Source: Hyposmocoma kahamanoa (Eukaryota > Arthropoda > Insecta > Lepidoptera > Cosmopterigidae). From it: a DNA stretch of 64,000 nucleotides. Position numbers and translations under genes: made by a program. The stretch is taken from assembly GCF_003589595.1 (NCBI RefSeq), contig NW_020654810.1, positions 23,857,012-23,921,011 on the forward strand, in the 5' to 3' direction. The notes under the pieces were generated by a model, which was not told the DNA's origin, made no database searches, and saw nothing but the letters and a program-made list of their open reading frames with translations. Each line of letters opens with the position of its first letter. The stretch's first letter is position 1. Below, piece by piece: positions 32,553 to 45,149 of this stretch.

Positions 32553-32856
32553 ATCCTGCAAAGCTTTTTTATTTTGCAGCCTTTTTTGGAACTTCTGCGG
32601 CGACGCCAGTGTTGCTAACGTGGCGGGCGATGAGAAATGGCGTCAATTTAGCGGGCAAACGCTGCCAAATTGGGTATTTCTCACGGAACCTTTTGCCTGC
32701 TGTTTCGTGTGTTTGCCGGTCAACTTTGTTTTTAGACGCCATTTTTTTTGTTGTGGATTGTTTAACACGAGCTTGATGAAGGTAACAAAGGATTTTCGCC
32801 TCGAGGATCAGACAACTTTGCTGCTTTTACAGATATCACAGCGGAAACTCATGTGA
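32553..32856 (+). other. Unassigned open frame, weak exon candidate
   Basis: Open on the plus strand for about 100 codons, with an acceptor-like ttttttattttgcag at about 32579. The text after it (LFWNFCGDASVANVAGDEKW) is GC-richer than the surroundings. No convincing donor and no known motif. Confidence 0.2.
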
Positions 32857-33001
32857 AGAACAAACTTTGAGCCATCTTATCTTTCAGTCTTGCTTCACCT
32901 TTTACGCGTATTTTTGCTGGCTATCATAGAGACAACAAAAAACTTTGAAGCCATGTTAACGATATTTTCATAATTATTATAAACACAAAGACGGAAAAAA
33001 A

Positions 33002-33190
33002 AAAATAAATTCAATTCAGCTGTTTCGAACCAGCGCCTTCACCATAGCGTGGAGCTTTCCTAATTAAGCTACTTTCAGTTGGGAGAGCGTTAGCGAATGA
33101 ATTTTTCCTTGTGTTTGATCTTTGTATTAATAATTGTAACAAACCACTGGAGTAATTTCACAAAAAAATAATCAAATATCCTGGTAGTAA
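33002..33190 (+). repeat. Decayed SINE-A
   Basis: The tail TTTGTATTAATAATTGTAACAAACCACTGGAG is clear. The tRNA part is badly altered (TTTCGAACCAGC ...). Confidence 0.6.
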
Positions 33191-33599
33191 AATCGTGAAA
33201 TTCAATGACCTTAATAATATTAAAGATATTTTGTTAAATTAGCATTGTAAAAAATGAAAAAGAGTGACTCAAAGACAGTTAGATTATAAGACTTATAGAT
33301 GTTTATAATGATGTGAAAATCGTCAAAATTAAAACTAATAAGAAGACATTTACTTCAGCACATGAAGAGCATCTGCAATACTCAAATACAGAATCGGGTG
33401 AAACTACTTTACACGTCATCCGCAGCATGTTCAACGACTAATTAATGTGAGTGATTGCACCAATTAAAGACGACGTCTATACCTGCGAGACAGTAATAAC
33501 AGCTCAAGTCGCAGTGCAATTAAACTAACGGGTGAAGAACCGAAGTATGAATAAAGTGACGATGTGAAGTATAGTAATATTAACAATGTAATATGCTAG
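33191..33599. other. Non-coding stretch, nothing recognised
   Basis: No gene or repeat recognised. Confidence 0.5.
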
Positions 33600-33790
33600 A
33601 CTATTTTGGAGGGAAAGATCGAGGGGAAGAGGGGAAGAGGTCGACCTAGACGCAGTTACATAGACCAAATAAATGAAAAGGCCGGTGTCGTGACGTATAA
33701 GGAGGCGAAGGAGCTGGCTTGTAAGAGATAACTAGAAGATTAGCAAAATCAGAAGACCAACAAGAGTATAACTCTTAAGTTTGATGATGA
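33600..33790 (+). mobile_element. RTE-like LINE 3' fragment
   Basis: EGKIEGKRGRGRPRRSYIDQ then INEKAGVVTYKEAKELACKR before a premature TAA. Typical RTE-like endonuclease/RT C-terminus. Confidence 0.75.
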
Positions 33791-34440
33791 ATGTGCTAGA
33801 CAACCACACCAATTGCCAGGTCTCAAACTACAATGGAGTACCAGAACAACAAAATTCGCTCTAGGACATTTCAGACACCCAGACCAGAACCAATTTAGAA
33901 AAGTTTATGTCCCAAGTTGATCATACCGGGAACTCGGGACCTCTTCATCCAGCGCCCACAGTTATATCGTTGGGACACTGAGACCGTCAAAGCCAACGAC
34001 AAGAACTAACGGATGAACCAACCCCGCAATGTATTTATTAGAATTGCTCTAAATGTAATAATGTAGTTGGAAATGAAGCTATTTTTCGGAGCTAAATTAT
34101 ATTTGGTTTCAAACCATCGAGTATATAACCAGAAATAGAGACGAAATGTCTTTCTATATGTTTGAAAACTATCTACTAACTAACTATCTTAAAGAACAAA
34201 ACTACCAACCAAATGAAGTACTTTTTTTGTGGAAATCATTTTAAGGTTTTAAGTAACTTCCTGGCACAATTGAAGTGGAAAATCCAATATGTACGGTGGG
34301 GCCGAAGCATGATGGCAAGGATTCAGTAAAAAGTTTATATTCAGAACAGCCTATATTCAGATCTTATATGTAGCTAAGTAAGTCTGTGTTCCCGTTTTTC
34401 CCCCTTATCCCCCAATTCCCGCCCAAAACGTACCTGTGAC
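33791..34440. other. Non-coding stretch with one MITE end
   Basis: Apart from the MITE fragment at 34115-34175, nothing recognised. Confidence 0.5.
34115..34175 (+). mobile_element. MITE family E, left end only
   Basis: CATCGAGTATATAACCAGAA to GTTTGAAAACTAT is the left terminus of family E; the rest is missing. Confidence 0.8.
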
Positions 34441-34925
34441 ACTAGAACACTTTTATATCCCCAATCCAACTCCAAATTCTTTCACAATTCTTTTACCGTA
34501 AGTGCAGCTCGTATGTGGAATAAACTACCTGCTGACATTCGTGACAGTCCATCGGTGGCATCTTTCAAACACAAATTAAAAGAGCACTTCCTGTCGAACA
34601 CGTTAGATAGTTTATAGGTAACATATTTGTAAACAAATGATCTGTTATTATAATATATATTCTGCTTATGTATGTATTTATGTATATAAAGTTCATGTAT
34701 GTGCATATGTCTGTCGTATGTATATTATTATCATTTATATTTTATTCACATTTAAATTTAAATTTTGTTGTACATTAATTAGTCCCGCAGACTTCATTTT
34801 TGCACCACGGCTAGGGTTGGCTGGAAGAGATCTCTTATAGAGATAAGCTCACCTCTGTATATGTCCATTGTAACGTGTGTTTCATGTGTCTTTTCTTTGT
34901 ACAATAAAGAATATTATAAGTAGTA
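34441..34925 (+). mobile_element. LINE fragment: RT C-terminus and 3' UTR (family P2)
   Basis: MWNKLPADIRDSPSVASFKH and KLKEHFLSNTLDSL end the ORF near 34616. Upstream the frame is broken. The ~300-bp 3' UTR (TGCACCACGGCTAGGGTTGG, ACAATAAAGAATATTAT) recurs at 62880-63165. Confidence 0.78.
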
Positions 34926-34994
34926 GTAATTTATTAATTTATGGTCAGGTTACAAATACCCATAAATACATACGTTATAGACTTAAGATACATA

Positions 34995-35470
34995 ATAATA
35001 GAATCATCATTCAGTCATATGAGGCTACTGCTGGGCATAGGCTTCCCCCAACGATCTCCAGAACGATCGGTCCTGCGCCGCATCCATCGGCTTCCCGCGA
35101 CTTTTACCAGATCGTCGGTCCACCTGGTGTGGGACCTACCCACTGAGTGTCGTCCGGTGCGCGGTCGCCATTGAAGAACCTTTCCGCCCCAACGGCCATC
35201 GGTTCTCCTAGCTATGTGCCCCGCCCACTACCACTTCAACTGAGCAATTCTTCGAGTTATGTCGGTTACCTTAGTACTTCTACGGATTTCCTCATTTCTG
35301 ATTCTATCACGTAGGGAAATATCGAGCATCGCTAAGAAGGCTCAAGGTCACTCAGCGGTCACTTTGAGCCTTCTTACGAGGCCCATAGCGAGGGACCACG
35401 TTTCTGATCAATATGTGATCACTGGCAACACACACTGGTCAAAGACTTTCGTTTTGAGACACAGAGGTAA
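34995..35470 (-). mobile_element. RTE-like LINE 3' fragment, reverse orientation
   Basis: The plus text (GGCATAGGCTTCCCCCAACG, CCAGATCGTCGGTCCACCTG, GCCCCAACGGCCATCGGTTC) is the reverse complement of a very common lepidopteran RTE-like 3' end. Plus frames 34877-35174 and 35259-35537 are shadows. Confidence 0.75.
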
Positions 35471-35504
35471 TTTGGACGCAAAGATGATAAGCATAGATAA
35501 TAAT

Positions 35505-35660
35505 ATAATAACACTCTTGATTTATTTACATGTATGAACTGCGACGTGTAACGCAACTTGGGTGTCCGGTAACCGTCTTCGGAAACGTCGGTACAAAAGT
35601 CGGGCAAAAGTCTTCCTTCATGAAGGTCGACAGATGTTGAGTTGGTACTCTTACTACAAA
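35505..35660 (-). repeat. Repeat N, copy 1
   Basis: TTGATTTATTTACATGTATG, CGACGTGTAACGCAACTTGG and TTCATGAAGGTCGACAG are the reverse complement of 45796-45905. Probably a LINE 3' UTR. Confidence 0.6.
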
Positions 35661-36376
35661 TGAATTAAAATTCACATTGTGGCGGGACTCCAACTGCTCA
35701 GCCCTCAGAGTAGCATTGGCTAATATTGGGTATTACTGTCAGTGACGTATATAAAGGTTGTTATTTAACTTAAAACGTACTGATTGACTAGTTTTATTAT
35801 GTAATTTAATAACAAATGTATAACTATTTGCTGAAATGGACATAAATGATTGAAAATTGAATTTTATTAAGCTGTTTCCTTTTGTGCCTAGGTCCTTAGT
35901 TGGATAAAAACCTAATAGGTTAAATATTGACAAAGAAATCATTAAAACACATGTAAGAAAATCCAAAGATTTACACTATAGAAGCGTTGAGTTTGAGGAA
36001 GTAACTACCTAAGCGAATTCGTAATAATACTCCAACATAGTCGAACTTGCCGAATCCAGAGCAAGTTAACAAGTTCGTACAAGTTTGGCACGCTATACGT
36101 ACTTTGCGCTACACACGTTCCTACAGACATGATGCAGGTAAGTGCACTTGGGAGAGTTATGACCAAGAACTTCTGAATCTTCGAGAGATTTTATGTTTAT
36201 GAGTTTCCAAAATTTTGACTACTAAGTACATGGTTTATTAATCTCACAAAGAAGAAAGTCCATTAATGATTTGAAAGTTTAAGTCGTAGCGTTAGTTGAT
36301 TGCTTAATATTCTTATGCGCGAGAACACGTTTCATCGACCCGAGAATGATGAAGAAGACGACTTATAAACAAATTT
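35661..36376. other. Non-coding stretch
   Basis: ATGATGCAGGTAAGT at about 36129 is a perfect donor consensus after ATG ATG CAG, but no frame or upstream signal supports an exon. Nothing else seen. Confidence 0.45.
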
Positions 36377-36550
36377 GATAGCACTACTGCTCCTTCTGAA
36401 GGAGTTCATTCCAGAAAGGAATGCCACCAAATCCGTTTCTGTCTCCAAGCAATAATGTGAGCATGACTGCATTCCGGTTTTGAAGGGTAAGGGTGCTGGC
36501 AAAACAGGAGATCTTTACCTCACATCTTCGTAATTTAAAGCTTTATGTGG
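36377..36550 (-). repeat. SINE-B, 3' two thirds
   Basis: CTGAAGGAGTTCATTCC, AATAATGTGAGCATGACTGC and GGGTAAGGGTGCTGG, then an internal deletion, ending TGGCATTGCAACTG. Confidence 0.75.
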
Positions 36551-36796
36551 CATTGCAACTGTTTCTTTTACTCTTCATTTAGTTTGACATGTCAGCAACA
36601 TTAGAAAAAACAATACCTCAAGAAAACACTGACTAAAATCCCGACACAGATAAATCAAAATGCTACACCAAACATGTATACAATATCTTCGCGGCACTAC
36701 ATGTTGGTTATGGGCATCGTTGCCAGATGTTTGGATAAAGCCGAACGTAGTGCTTTTTGAACGCGTGAGTGTCCAAATTAGACAGAGTCCGGCTTT

Positions 36797-37075
36797 TTTT
36801 ACGATATCAAGTGACGAAATGAATTAGTCAAGCGCCTGGTGATAAGTTAATAACAATTGTAGTGCAGGGCTTTAAATCGCAAAGATCTAAAAGGCCACTG
36901 CGCCCGATACCTGAGAAGTTGACAAGTCTCAAGTAACTCTATTTCACCAGCATCTTTACCCTTTAAAACCGGAACGCACTAATACACACATTACTGCTTG
37001 GCGGTAGATATATGTAAGGTGGCAGTAATTCCCTGGACGAACTTTTTCACAAGGAGTTATACTGCTACTTGCTTT
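36797..37075 (+). repeat. SINE-B, near full length
   Basis: Starts ACGATATCAAGTGACG; a 5' deletion removes the GACACGCCTGTCC block. Ends CAAGGAGTTATACTGCTACT. Confidence 0.82.
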
Positions 37076-37156
37076 TAAGGTTTATTAGACTTATTAGTGT
37101 TATTTCATTAGAATTTAAGAAAATTTGTGTTAATATAGGTGTCCGACTTTTTTACT

Positions 37157-37622
37157 CGTCGAGTATATAACCAGAAATAGAGACGAAATTTCATTTAATT
37201 TGTTTGGTTTGAAAACTATTCTGCCATATCATTACGATGACAATTGCGCTCGGATTGGCCAGACCAATTCGAAACAATTGACGGGTATCGTCATTTGTTT
37301 TACTTCAAAACGACCAGCTTAACTTGAGCTTTGCTATAATGGACGAAAATTGAAAAATTACATAATTAATATTTAATTACCGATGAAATGTGATTCCGTT
37401 TGTTTTGTAATTAGATGTTTTACTGTTTTGCCCACACCACCGAATAGTACAGCACGCCATTGTTAGAGATATTATCTTTATTACAATAAATACAGAATAT
37501 TTTTTGGAATATACGTAGACGTACACACAGGTCAGTAGTTGGCCTGTCTGTTCAGTGCAAACGAGAGTGGAGAGAGAATGTATGGCCCTTATTCCGTCTG
37601 TATTTCTTTCTAATGTCTACTT
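37157..37622 (+). mobile_element. MITE family E copy (about 466 bp)
   Basis: Left end CGTCGAGTATATAACCAG; body shared with 41169 and 43390 (GATGAAATGTGATTCCG, CAATAAATACAGAATATT). The right end is decayed (CCGTCTGTATTTC). No duplication recoverable. Confidence 0.8.
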
Positions 37623-39227
37623 AAATTGGCTTGTTTGTCCGTTTTTTGGGAATCTAGACCTGCCTACTCTAGTTACGGGTAAGCGTGTTTCTTACCATCA
37701 AGTACATAAACGACTTCTTCGTCCCATAACTTGACAATTATAAAAAAACCAGGACGTTTAGTATTATGTTTCGCTACTTTTGAAAATGTGGTACCTACAT
37801 ATGTTGTTCGAGACCCCGATATCGAACAATGATGAATTAAACCATACGTATGGTGTTACAATCTGGGTAATACTTGACGAGTAATATCGGATGTTACTTG
37901 AGCAAAAAATATGAACTTCAAAACAGTCGAAAAAATATTACAAACATTGTTCGTGATCAAAGATTGGCAGTGCGTTAAAACCGACCAGAAACGGCGAATA
38001 CCGAATTTGATATAATTCACTCTTACTACAAATTACAATGTAAAAAATCTTTTTTATAACGAAAAAGAAGCAATATCACATAATGCCCACTTTGCAATAA
38101 TATGGATTCTCACTACTAGGGATGCACATCACGATACAATTTTGATGAAAATCGATTCAAGGGCATACTATCCAACAATTTCATTTTTTTGTAACGATAA
38201 TTACAATGCGATTTCCAAGAAATGCAAATCGAAACGTCTAGTCAGAAAGCAATAAACATTTTGTGATAATATCATTCAATTTGAACAAAACTCGATTTAC
38301 AAGAAATATTTAATGGTAAATAGTTTATGTTCTCGATTTTGGGCGTAAAAGGGTTTTAACCCGATTTAAACCAGGGCCTTGCCCATCTCTGTTCGTGCCA
38401 TGTTTGAATCCAATTTTTCCCGCACACCCTGAGGGACAGATTATATAGCAGGTATCCTGTAACGCGATTTCATGATAAGATTGAATTACGTATCGCGCCC
38501 AATCAACTTTCAGCACCAATAACAGACACATCGTAAAAGCGCCAGAGGGCGCAAATTTATAACGCTTTGCACGTTTTTAAGCAAAACACAGCTATATTTA
38601 AAGAGCTATAAAGTTTAAAAGAGCACAGACGTGCCGGCTCGTACACTACGAAATAAAATATAAGAATTATATTTCTACATACATCGCTGGAGAGGTTTAC
38701 GAGCCACAACCTGCCATGAGAAAAGTTAGGGCTTGGAAACACAAGTGGATTATCATGGACTTTGGATAGTCATTGAACCTCAAGATTTTGAAGACCTCGT
38801 TAGTCTAGCCAAGCGTTCGAAGTTTTCTTGGTAGGTATTATCAAATTTGATTTCTTTACACAGGTGGTCATGATATAGATCATTTTCTAGTTGAGACAGT
38901 TTTCTAGTGAGACCAGGTGAGTGGAGTCATAGTCCTCTACTTAGACAACGGTTGACGGTAATTAAGCTTATCAGTTGGGAGATCAAATTTGATGCGAGAA
39001 AGCCAATCTTCTCGGTTCTTCAGCTAACTGGACCAAAAATCAAACTCTCGTAATCAAAATGATCGTTAGTGTCTCAAAATTTACTAAGGTAATTAACTGC
39101 CTATGCATAATTAGAGTAATAATTGTTATAACTTTACTTATGGGTTTAAAGATTTTAATAATTTGAACTCTACTCCGTCAATTTATATTTGAAAATGTAA
39201 TAGTGGCTGTAGAGGTCGTAGTAAAAT
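37623..39227. other. Non-coding stretch, nothing firm
   Basis: Minus frames 38325-38531 and 38557-38742 match nothing. CACGATACAATTTTGATGAAAATCGATT (38128) resembles 55358-55388, which may mean a shared unknown repeat. Confidence 0.45.
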
Positions 39228-39408
39228 AATTCGGCCAAGGAAGTTATGCCACCTTACCTATTTCTGCCTGTGTTTGTAATTGTGAGCATTAATGTGAGGC
39301 GGTTTTGAAGGGTACCACTCAGATCTTTGTAATTGAAAGCTCTCAGTGGTACTGCAACTGTTATGGATAGGCATGTCGCTTACCATCAGGCGCACGACTT
39401 GTCTTTTT
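39228..39408 (-). repeat. SINE-B with internal deletion
   Basis: CCACCTTACCTATTTCTGCC, AGCATTAATGTGAGGCGGTT, then GGTACTGCAACTGTTATGG and the head GGCGCACGACTTGTC. Confidence 0.8.
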
Positions 39409-39429
39409 TGTTATTCATTATTACACATG

Positions 39430-39790
39430 CGCTGGCTCCGCAGCTGAGTTGGCGGAAAGAGTAAAAAGTAATAAGTACCAGGACCTCGGGTCCGACTATC
39501 TATGTATTTACAGCCTTTGGAGTCGAAACAATTTGCCCGTGGAGTCTCGGTGCCCTTCACGTGAACACAATTTCCAAAAAAATAATAGACTGTCTTGGAA
39601 TTACAAGGGCTACCTTGCCCAACGCATTAGCGTAGCAATGCAAGGGGGTCCGCCGCCAGCATCTTGGGCACCTTGCCGCGGGGACCCAATTATATTAATA
39701 TAATTTAATCCTAGTTTTACTTTTTAGTATTTAAGTTTTTATTGTACCTTACCTGTATATTATGAAAATAAAATTATCGAAAACTTTTTA
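39430..39790 (+). mobile_element. LINE C-terminal remnant with 3' UTR
   Basis: ELAERVKSNKYQDLGSDY at the start and YLAQRISVAMQGG...SWAPCRGD at the end match the layout of a common lepidopteran LINE ORF end. The middle is frame-shifted. The 3' UTR ends with AAAATAAAATTATCG. Confidence 0.65.
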
Positions 39791-40631
39791 CCGATATACC
39801 TCGTCTCTAACAAATGTAGTGTAATGAAGTAACCTTTGAACGTTGTCGTAAAAAAAATTAAGTAATTTATTTTAAAAAAATGCTCCTTTCATTTTATTTT
39901 TACCTTAATTTTAATGTATTTACTTAAGTAAAAGCAAAACATATTCATTTAAAAGCGACGCTTGTAAAAATGGTTTACGAAATATGTAAATTAGTACACG
40001 TCGTTACAAGGTTATATTTTGTAGATTTTTTATGAAATGTCACAGGGATCATACTAGGTAATTTTTATTATAGTTTAGCACAATAGGTTTTACCAAATTC
40101 ACAGTTCTTTCATCTGGGAGTTCGTCGCAGATAATTTTTAAAAGTACCTCAAAATTATACCATCATAATTCCCTTTTATATAACAATCGTATCCCATAAT
40201 TCTTGTCCATAAAATTCAAACTTCAAAGGCAGTGAGCCGTGAGGGCCGACGATAATATCTTCGATATGTAGGCTGGCCCTGATCCTCGCTCAGTCATTGT
40301 CACAATGAGGGATTGCACTCATTTGCCCCGGACACTTTGAAGGGAATCCACCTCAGCTCTATGAGTGTACCAGATTTTAGGAATTGTCCAGGAAATCAAT
40401 GGTTTGTCGAAGTGTAATGATCCTACCGAAGAAATAATTTTTGCACACAAAAGCCTCATAATTTGTAACAATTCGATTGTATTTGTCTGTCGTAAAAAAA
40501 GAAAGAATCCTGGATTCTAGAAAGAGAAAAGTTTCACATAAATATATGAAATTACAACGGCGATAGTTGTAACAAAATGGTATCCAACTTTGAATACTAA
40601 ATATGGTTTTCGTAGAGTTTCGAGTTTGTTT
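39791..40631. other. Non-coding stretch, one GC-richer patch
   Basis: 40230-40400 is GC-richer, without a usable frame on either strand. Nothing else recognised. Confidence 0.45.
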
Positions 40632-40930
40632 TTAACTGACTCAAAAAAAAGGAGTAAGTTCTCTATTCGTTTTTATTTTCTTTTACTCGAATACTCCGAC
40701 ATTTATGACCCGATTTCGATGACTTTTTTTATTCAAAGTTATAGTGGCCCGATTCAAATTTAAACATAATATTCCACACCTGAGGGTGGTAAATTAGGAT
40801 CTGAATCCGGTTTATTGGGTTTCAACTACTTTCCGTTAACCGATTTCAATAAAACTTGACAAATAGATGTAATGACAGCGAAAGCGAATAAGCAAGCACT
40901 TCTGAGATCGGTTTTTTAAACTTCAAAATG
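40632..40930 (+). repeat. Lepidopteran AACCGACTT-type repeat, copy 2
   Basis: TAACTGACTCAAAAAAAAGG, GACCCGATTTCGATGAC, ATTCCACACCTGAGGGTGG, CCGATTTCAATAAAACTTGA. Confidence 0.7.
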
Positions 40931-41168
40931 TTTCCTTTTTGTGTTTTTAATAGACATACTTCATAAACGCAGTGTATGTATGTATGGATTTACAAAAATT
41001 GACAATTCAAATGAACCTTTGCCCTGCAGTTGGACGAACAATGGACTGCTGATGATTTAAATGAAACAAGTTCGGTTATTTATTGCGTGACCAACATTTA
41101 GTCGATAATCGATAGAATATTTATCGATTGCAATGAGTAGCTGCTTGCAAGCGGGCTACAATTTTGTG

Positions 41169-41652
41169 CGTCGAGTATATAACCAGAAATAGAGACGAAA
41201 TATCATTTAATTTGTTTGAAAACTATTCTGCCAAATCATTACGGTGACAACTGCGCTCCGATTGGCCAGCCCGAATTCGAAACAATTGACGAGTGTCGTC
41301 AATTGATTCACTTCAAATCGACCAGTTTAAGCTTAGCTTTGCTATAATGGACGAAAATTGAAAATTGTTTTGTAATTAGATATTTTGTTGTTTTTCCCAC
41401 ACTACCAAATGGAACAGCACCCCATAGTTAGATATATTATCTTTATTATAAATAAATACAGAATATTATTGGAATATACGGACCTGTACATACAAGTAAG
41501 TTGCTGGAGTTAGCTGGCGCTGTACTGTTTCAGCTTTCTAATTTGTGATTTCAGCGCAATTAAAAGTGATATAAGGTCGTATTGCCTAATGAGTTGCCAG
41601 TGATTGATGTCCATTAATTATTCCGTCTCTATTTCTGATTATGTACTCGATG
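41169..41652 (+). mobile_element. MITE family E copy (484 bp)
   Basis: Both ends are present: CGTCGAGTATATAACCAG and CTGATTATGTACTCGATG. Flanks ATTTTGTG and CTTTTGTG match at 7 of 8 bases, an 8-bp target duplication with one change. Confidence 0.88.
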
Positions 41653-42146
41653 CTTTTGTGCAATTAATTGTCATTTTACTCCATCGTCAAAAAGGATTCG
41701 TTAAATTGTTTATTACGAATACCATTACCAGGTTTTAAGGTATTAGACAAATTTTCGACATTTCTCTCCCACATTCGCCTGCGTGAAACTGTAACGCTAA
41801 AGTTTTCAGTAAATCAGACGTAATCCTGATGCACAGAGATCGTCTATTTTATGGAAAGGGAAAGCGATTTTGAATAGTTACAAGGACCCATTTATCCGAT
41901 TTTGCTTTGGTAATTCTGTGTAACAGGGTCAGGGATTTGTTAGGATCAACATGAGACTGCTTGCATATTGATATATTTGTCATGATTTGTTTAATCATAA
42001 TGTTGAATCATAATAATAAGTTCTTTAATTGATATGTCCTTAAGTAACTAATTCTATATTTATTTCATTGGTAAGGAAATTAAACTTTAAATTGATTAAA
42101 CTCTACTGCTGATGTGTAGGTCGCTTTTTGTAAATAATGTTTTACC
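41653..42146. other. Non-coding stretch, nothing recognised
   Basis: No gene or repeat recognised. Confidence 0.5.
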
Positions 42147-42365
42147 TATTTCTGCAGTAATGTGAGCATTACTGCGTTCCGGTTTGCAAGGGTAAAGGTG
42201 CTGGCGAAATTACAGGCACATGGGACTTGTCAACTTATGTCTCAGGGTGATGGGCGCAGTTGGAGCGCCCCTCATATCTTTGCGATTTAAAGCTCTAAGG
42301 GGCACTGCAACTGTTAGGAACAGGCGTGTCGCTTACCACCAGGAGCACGATTTCGTTCGTCCAAA
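42147..42365 (-). repeat. SINE-B, most of the element
   Basis: TACCTATTTCTGC, GTGAGCATTACTGCG, TTACAGGCACATGGGACTTG, CGTGTCGCTTACCACCAGG. The last 60 bp of the 3' end are missing. Confidence 0.85.
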
Positions 42366-42811
42366 AAAAAATTAATTCAATTTAATTTAAGGCAAACGCG
42401 GTTATTGTTAATTTTGTAACATAATTATTTTATTATTTACCTTTCCACAGAGCTTTAACAAGATTGTGTGTGATGATAATGGGTTAAGCAATCAGATCAA
42501 TATTAAACAAGGTGTAACCCTATTTGGAATAACGCTTCAATAGATGTTAGTTAAATAAGTGAGTATAAGCGCTTATATGTTAAACTCGGTTGTAATTTTG
42601 CATTATAAATCGTTTTTCTCAAGTCACAAACTGTGCCGGTAAATTTGCATAGGTACCCTAAACTTTTCTGTCGAATTATACTTACATTTATTCCGAATTA
42701 TGACCACCTATCGCTTGGTAGATAGAAAATATTTAGAGACTTTTGAGATGTGGTTTGAGAGGCGGATGGGGAGAATTGGATACACATAATAATCAATAAT
42801 AATAGTTTTTT
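42366..42811. other. Non-coding stretch, nothing recognised
   Basis: No gene or repeat recognised. Confidence 0.5.
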
Positions 42812-42875
42812 TATGGTATTATGTGACGAAACAAGTCGTGCACCTGGCGGTAAGTGACACGCCTGTCCATAGTAG
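42812..42875 (+). repeat. SINE-B 5' fragment
   Basis: GGTATTATGTGACGAAAC, GTGCACCTGGCGGTAAGTGA, CACGCCTGTCCATAG. Confidence 0.75.
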
Positions 42876-43389
42876 TTTAGTTAGTGAAATATTATTTGCA
42901 ACGATTCGTCTTATCGCTTCATCTTTAGAGTAGAATAGGACAAAAGAGTGAGTCGCGTCGGTAACGCACGTGCCATCTGTATAGCGCAAACAACTAACTT
43001 AAGCACTTTTACGCATTGGCACTTAAACTTGATCATCTTTACGCGAAACTAACTTTGTTGAATTAGTAAGAAATGAGTCGGCAGTTGGTATTCTACGAAG
43101 TACACTTAACGATTACACTTTGTATACAAAACAAGCTCCCAGCAGTCTGATCTCTCTGTAACTTAGTATAAGTACATAATAGAGAGAATAGAGTCCGTAG
43201 ACAGTGCCGTAGTGTTGTAAAATTGGATTTACTCATATTTTCACTTATTACCATAGTACAATATATAAATATAATCGTCAAAGCAATGTTACATACTACA
43301 AGGCAATTTACTCGTAGGTTATTTATTATACTAGAAACCACATAGTTAAATTTAAAAAAAATCAAAGACAATTTCTGATAGAAGTACCT
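42876..43389. other. Non-coding stretch, nothing recognised
   Basis: The 99-codon minus frame 43093-43392 matches nothing and runs into a MITE end. Confidence 0.5.
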
Positions 43390-43898
43390 CATCGAGTATA
43401 TAACCAGAAATAGAGACGAAATGTCATTTAATTTGTTTGAAAACTATTCTGCCATATCATTACCGTGACAACTGCGCTCCGATTGGCTAGCCCGAGTTCG
43501 AAACAATTGACGGGTGTCATCAATGGGTGTCGTCAACTGTTTCATTACAAGTCGACCAGTTAACTTGAGCTTTGCCATAACGAACGAAAATTGCAAAATT
43601 ACATATTTAATATTTAATTACCGATGAAATGTGATTCCGTTTGTTTTGTAATTAGATGTTTTACTGTTTTTCCTACACCACCGAATAGAACAGTACGGCA
43701 TTATTAGAGATAATATCTTTAATACAATCAATACAGAATATTTTTTGGAGTATAAGGAGACGAACACACAGGTCAGTAGTTGGCCTGTCTATATTTTAGT
43801 GCAAACGAGAGTTGATATTTATAAGAGCTATATCGTTAATGTGTTACCAGGAATATATTGCCCTTATTTCGTCTCTATTTCCGGTTGTATACTCTATG
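43390..43898 (+). mobile_element. MITE family E, best copy (509 bp)
   Basis: Ends CATCGAGTATATAACCAG and CCGGTTGTATACTCTATG, with a perfect 8-bp duplication AAGTACCT (43382-43389, 43899-43906). The inverted ends extend about 28 bp through AATAGAGACGAAAT. C...G termini and an 8-bp target again suggest hAT. No transposase. Confidence 0.9.
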
Positions 43899-43906
43899 AA
43901 GTACCT

Positions 43907-44329
43907 ACAGTTAATACATTTTAGGATATAAGTGTCTTTATGTACCCAATGTAAATATTGATTTTTGATTTTGATTCTTTGTAAAAGCGAGGCTCTTTTG
44001 ATCCTATAGTTTTATTTTACAGTTTTGTGGTACTATAAGTTCATAAAAATTGTCACTTTTCACATATTAAATAAAATAATAATAAACAATAAGAAAAACC
44101 TACCTAGTAGTTAAAAAAGACCACATGAGTAAATAAGTAATTCAAAACTAGAATTCAGAAAACGTATTTCACGCACGCATTAATCGTACCGATGGACCAA
44201 GATCATTAAGTTCATGTACATTTTTAGTAAAAGAAGTGTTAATGGTTTTATTACCCTATTGTAATAGAAGATTAAGCCGTTCCAAGATATAACATTCATC
44301 TGTGCAAATAACATTTAACTATACCACTG
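43907..44329. other. Non-coding stretch, nothing recognised
   Basis: No gene or repeat recognised. Confidence 0.5.
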
Positions 44330-44465
44330 CTGTGCCCGCAACCTACACTAGACATAAGTTGACAAGTCACATGTTGTTTCACCAGCAACTTTGGCGGCAG
44401 AAATAGGTAAGGACGTGGCAGTATTTCCCAGGATGGACTCTTTCACAAGGAGCTCTACTATTACG
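44330..44465 (+). repeat. SINE-B 3' half
   Basis: GACATAAGTTGACAAGTCAC, TTTCACCAGCAAC, GGCGGCAGAAATAGGTAAGG, CACAAGGAGCTCTACTATTAC. Confidence 0.8.
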
Positions 44466-45149
44466 ATTTAAGAATAGTTCTAACAAGAGTAAAGGGAAGC
44501 AGAAACATTCTAAAAACCCATCTAATACGACATAAAGATTTCTTTAAAAACCTGATCAAAGGTTAAGTGGTAGGCATGTGTGGAACAGATACTCATCTTC
44601 CACACATGCACTCACGCGGTGGTCTAATTCGTATAGGGAACTTCAGATACATCAAATTGTCTGGCAGATGTGTACAGGTTTCCTCAAGAAGTTTTCTTTC
44701 ACTGAAAAGCTCATGGTAAATTTAAAATTAAATTTCCCATATAAATTCCCAAAGAAAAAAATGTGAATGTTGAAAACTATGCCGAAGATCCCCCAAATAT
44801 CTTCAATACTAAAGTAGAATCAAAAACCAAACAAAGGCTTCGAACAAATAGCATCAATCCGCTGAATTGAAGTAGTAATTTAGAAGGAAGTAGATTTAAG
44901 AGGTGCATCGCGCACCTGTGGTGTATTTATTACCGCTACATTGTACTTTGTTTGTATGGATATTCGATATTTCTTTGTTCTGTTTATTGGGGACATCAAG
45001 GTTCAATTTCCAATAAGGACATAACAATTTTGTATTTCAATAAAACGTAGAATGAGATATCGATCTGAAATTTATTCCTGGTGCAGTACACGTCGCACTG
45101 CTATACAATAGTGTTGTAACTCAAAATATGTGAAATTAGCCGCGTATTA
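44466..45149. other. Non-coding stretch, nothing recognised
   Basis: No gene or repeat recognised; the plus frame 44578-44766 has no motif. Confidence 0.5.

Noticed and set aside
36121..36140. First exon ending ATGATGCAG/GTAAGT.
   Set aside because: Perfect donor, but no promoter, upstream frame or downstream exon to support it.
43093..43392. 99-codon minus ORF as a gene.
   Set aside because: Hydrophobic AT-driven frame starting at a MITE end; no family resemblance.
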